A DNA stretch of 64,000 bases from Diphasiastrum complanatum (taxonomy: Eukaryota > Streptophyta > Lycopodiopsida > Lycopodiales > Lycopodiaceae): positions 16,306,022-16,370,021 of the forward strand of contig CM055106.1 in the NCBI GenBank assembly GCA_029204225.1, in the 5' to 3' direction. The position numbers and the translations under genes are program-made. Shown piece by piece: positions 63,793 through 64,000 of the stretch (position 1 is the first letter of the stretch; each line of letters opens with the position of its first letter). Under the pieces are notes generated by a model. The model was not told the origin of the DNA, ran no database searches, and worked only from the letters and a program-made list of their open reading frames with translations.

Positions 63793-64000
63793 CTGGAAAT
63801 CCGCGCTTCAACCTGTGGTTTCTATGGATTAAACCATAGTAGAAAAGCGTTGGTGGTCACCATCTAAAATGCGATGGACTACCTCTGCTTGCCACCTTTT
63901 TTGAATACATATTTACAAGTGGCCGCCAGCTGAGATGTGATAGACCTTCATCGTTGTCTACTGTCTCATGAAAAGTAGAATTCTATAAAGTTGTTGATGA

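Overview
This window looks like nuclear DNA of a land plant. It is AT-rich and gene-poor, and most of what can be recognised is transposon: Ty1/copia and Ty3/gypsy LTR elements, LINE fragments, a CACTA transposon, a hAT-type MITE, a tRNA-derived SINE, a Penelope-like reverse transcriptase piece and very long (GA)n/(CT)n microsatellites. A stretch of mitochondrial rpl2-rps19 is embedded in it. Penelope-like elements have been reported in conifers, and the mitochondrial piece looks conservative, so a gymnosperm or another non-flowering vascular plant is plausible. That is inference and I cannot name a species.

Layout. 0-2.5 kb: GA microsatellite, LTR-like debris. 2,551-7,451: a structurally complete copia element on the minus strand with a TTTTT target duplication and a broken pol. 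7.9-8.1 kb: SINE. 9.4-10.35 kb: minus-strand LINE tail joined directly to a 5S rRNA pseudogene. 11-12.1 kb: copia remnant. 12.9-19.2 kb: decayed plus-strand gypsy element with a 3.1-kb copia-type element nested in its gag (14,704-17,785, target duplication ACCCT). 19.3-21.55 kb: LINE fragment and an oppositely oriented gypsy element related to the previous one. 22-23.65 kb: CT/CA microsatellites, a decayed protein fragment and a GC-rich palindromic array. 24,423-24,722: hAT-type MITE. 25,987-27,087: a real gene, homologue of the C2orf69/UPF0565 family. 28-30.3 kb: unassigned AT-rich DNA.

30.4-38.3 kb: two inverted copies of one gypsy family meeting at about 31,446, the right copy split by a non-autonomous copia element (31,795-36,549, TSD TTTGA). 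38.4-42.24 kb: minus-strand CACTA transposon with a terminal motif, palindromic subterminal array and TNP2-like transposase; it carries a copia fragment. 42.24-48.1 kb: minus-strand copia gag-protease remnant, split inside its zinc knuckle by a young non-autonomous copia element (42,528-47,095) whose 665-codon ORF is intact and carries gag, protease and an unrecognised C-terminal region where integrase and RT should be. 48.1-51 kb: LTR-like DNA, a motif array, and ORFs of unknown function. 52.05-53.03 kb: higher-order 24-bp tandem array. 56.7-58.6 kb: the second convincing gene (minus strand), with an integrase-type HHCC zinc finger and a FAR1-like zinc cluster. 61.85-62.35 kb: Penelope-like RT fragment fused to mitochondrial rpl2-rps19. 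62.8-63.0 kb: 217-bp CT tract. The right end has a TATA-like site and short unassigned ORFs.

The two ordinary genes do not form a pathway with each other. The organising theme is serial nesting: copia elements landed in gypsy, CACTA and older copia elements, each leaving a readable 5-bp duplication. The most unusual items are the two copia elements that replaced pol with other coding sequence, the recurring CACACGTGTG-type palindromes in several LTRs, the 5S-LINE chimera, and the mitochondrial/Penelope fusion.
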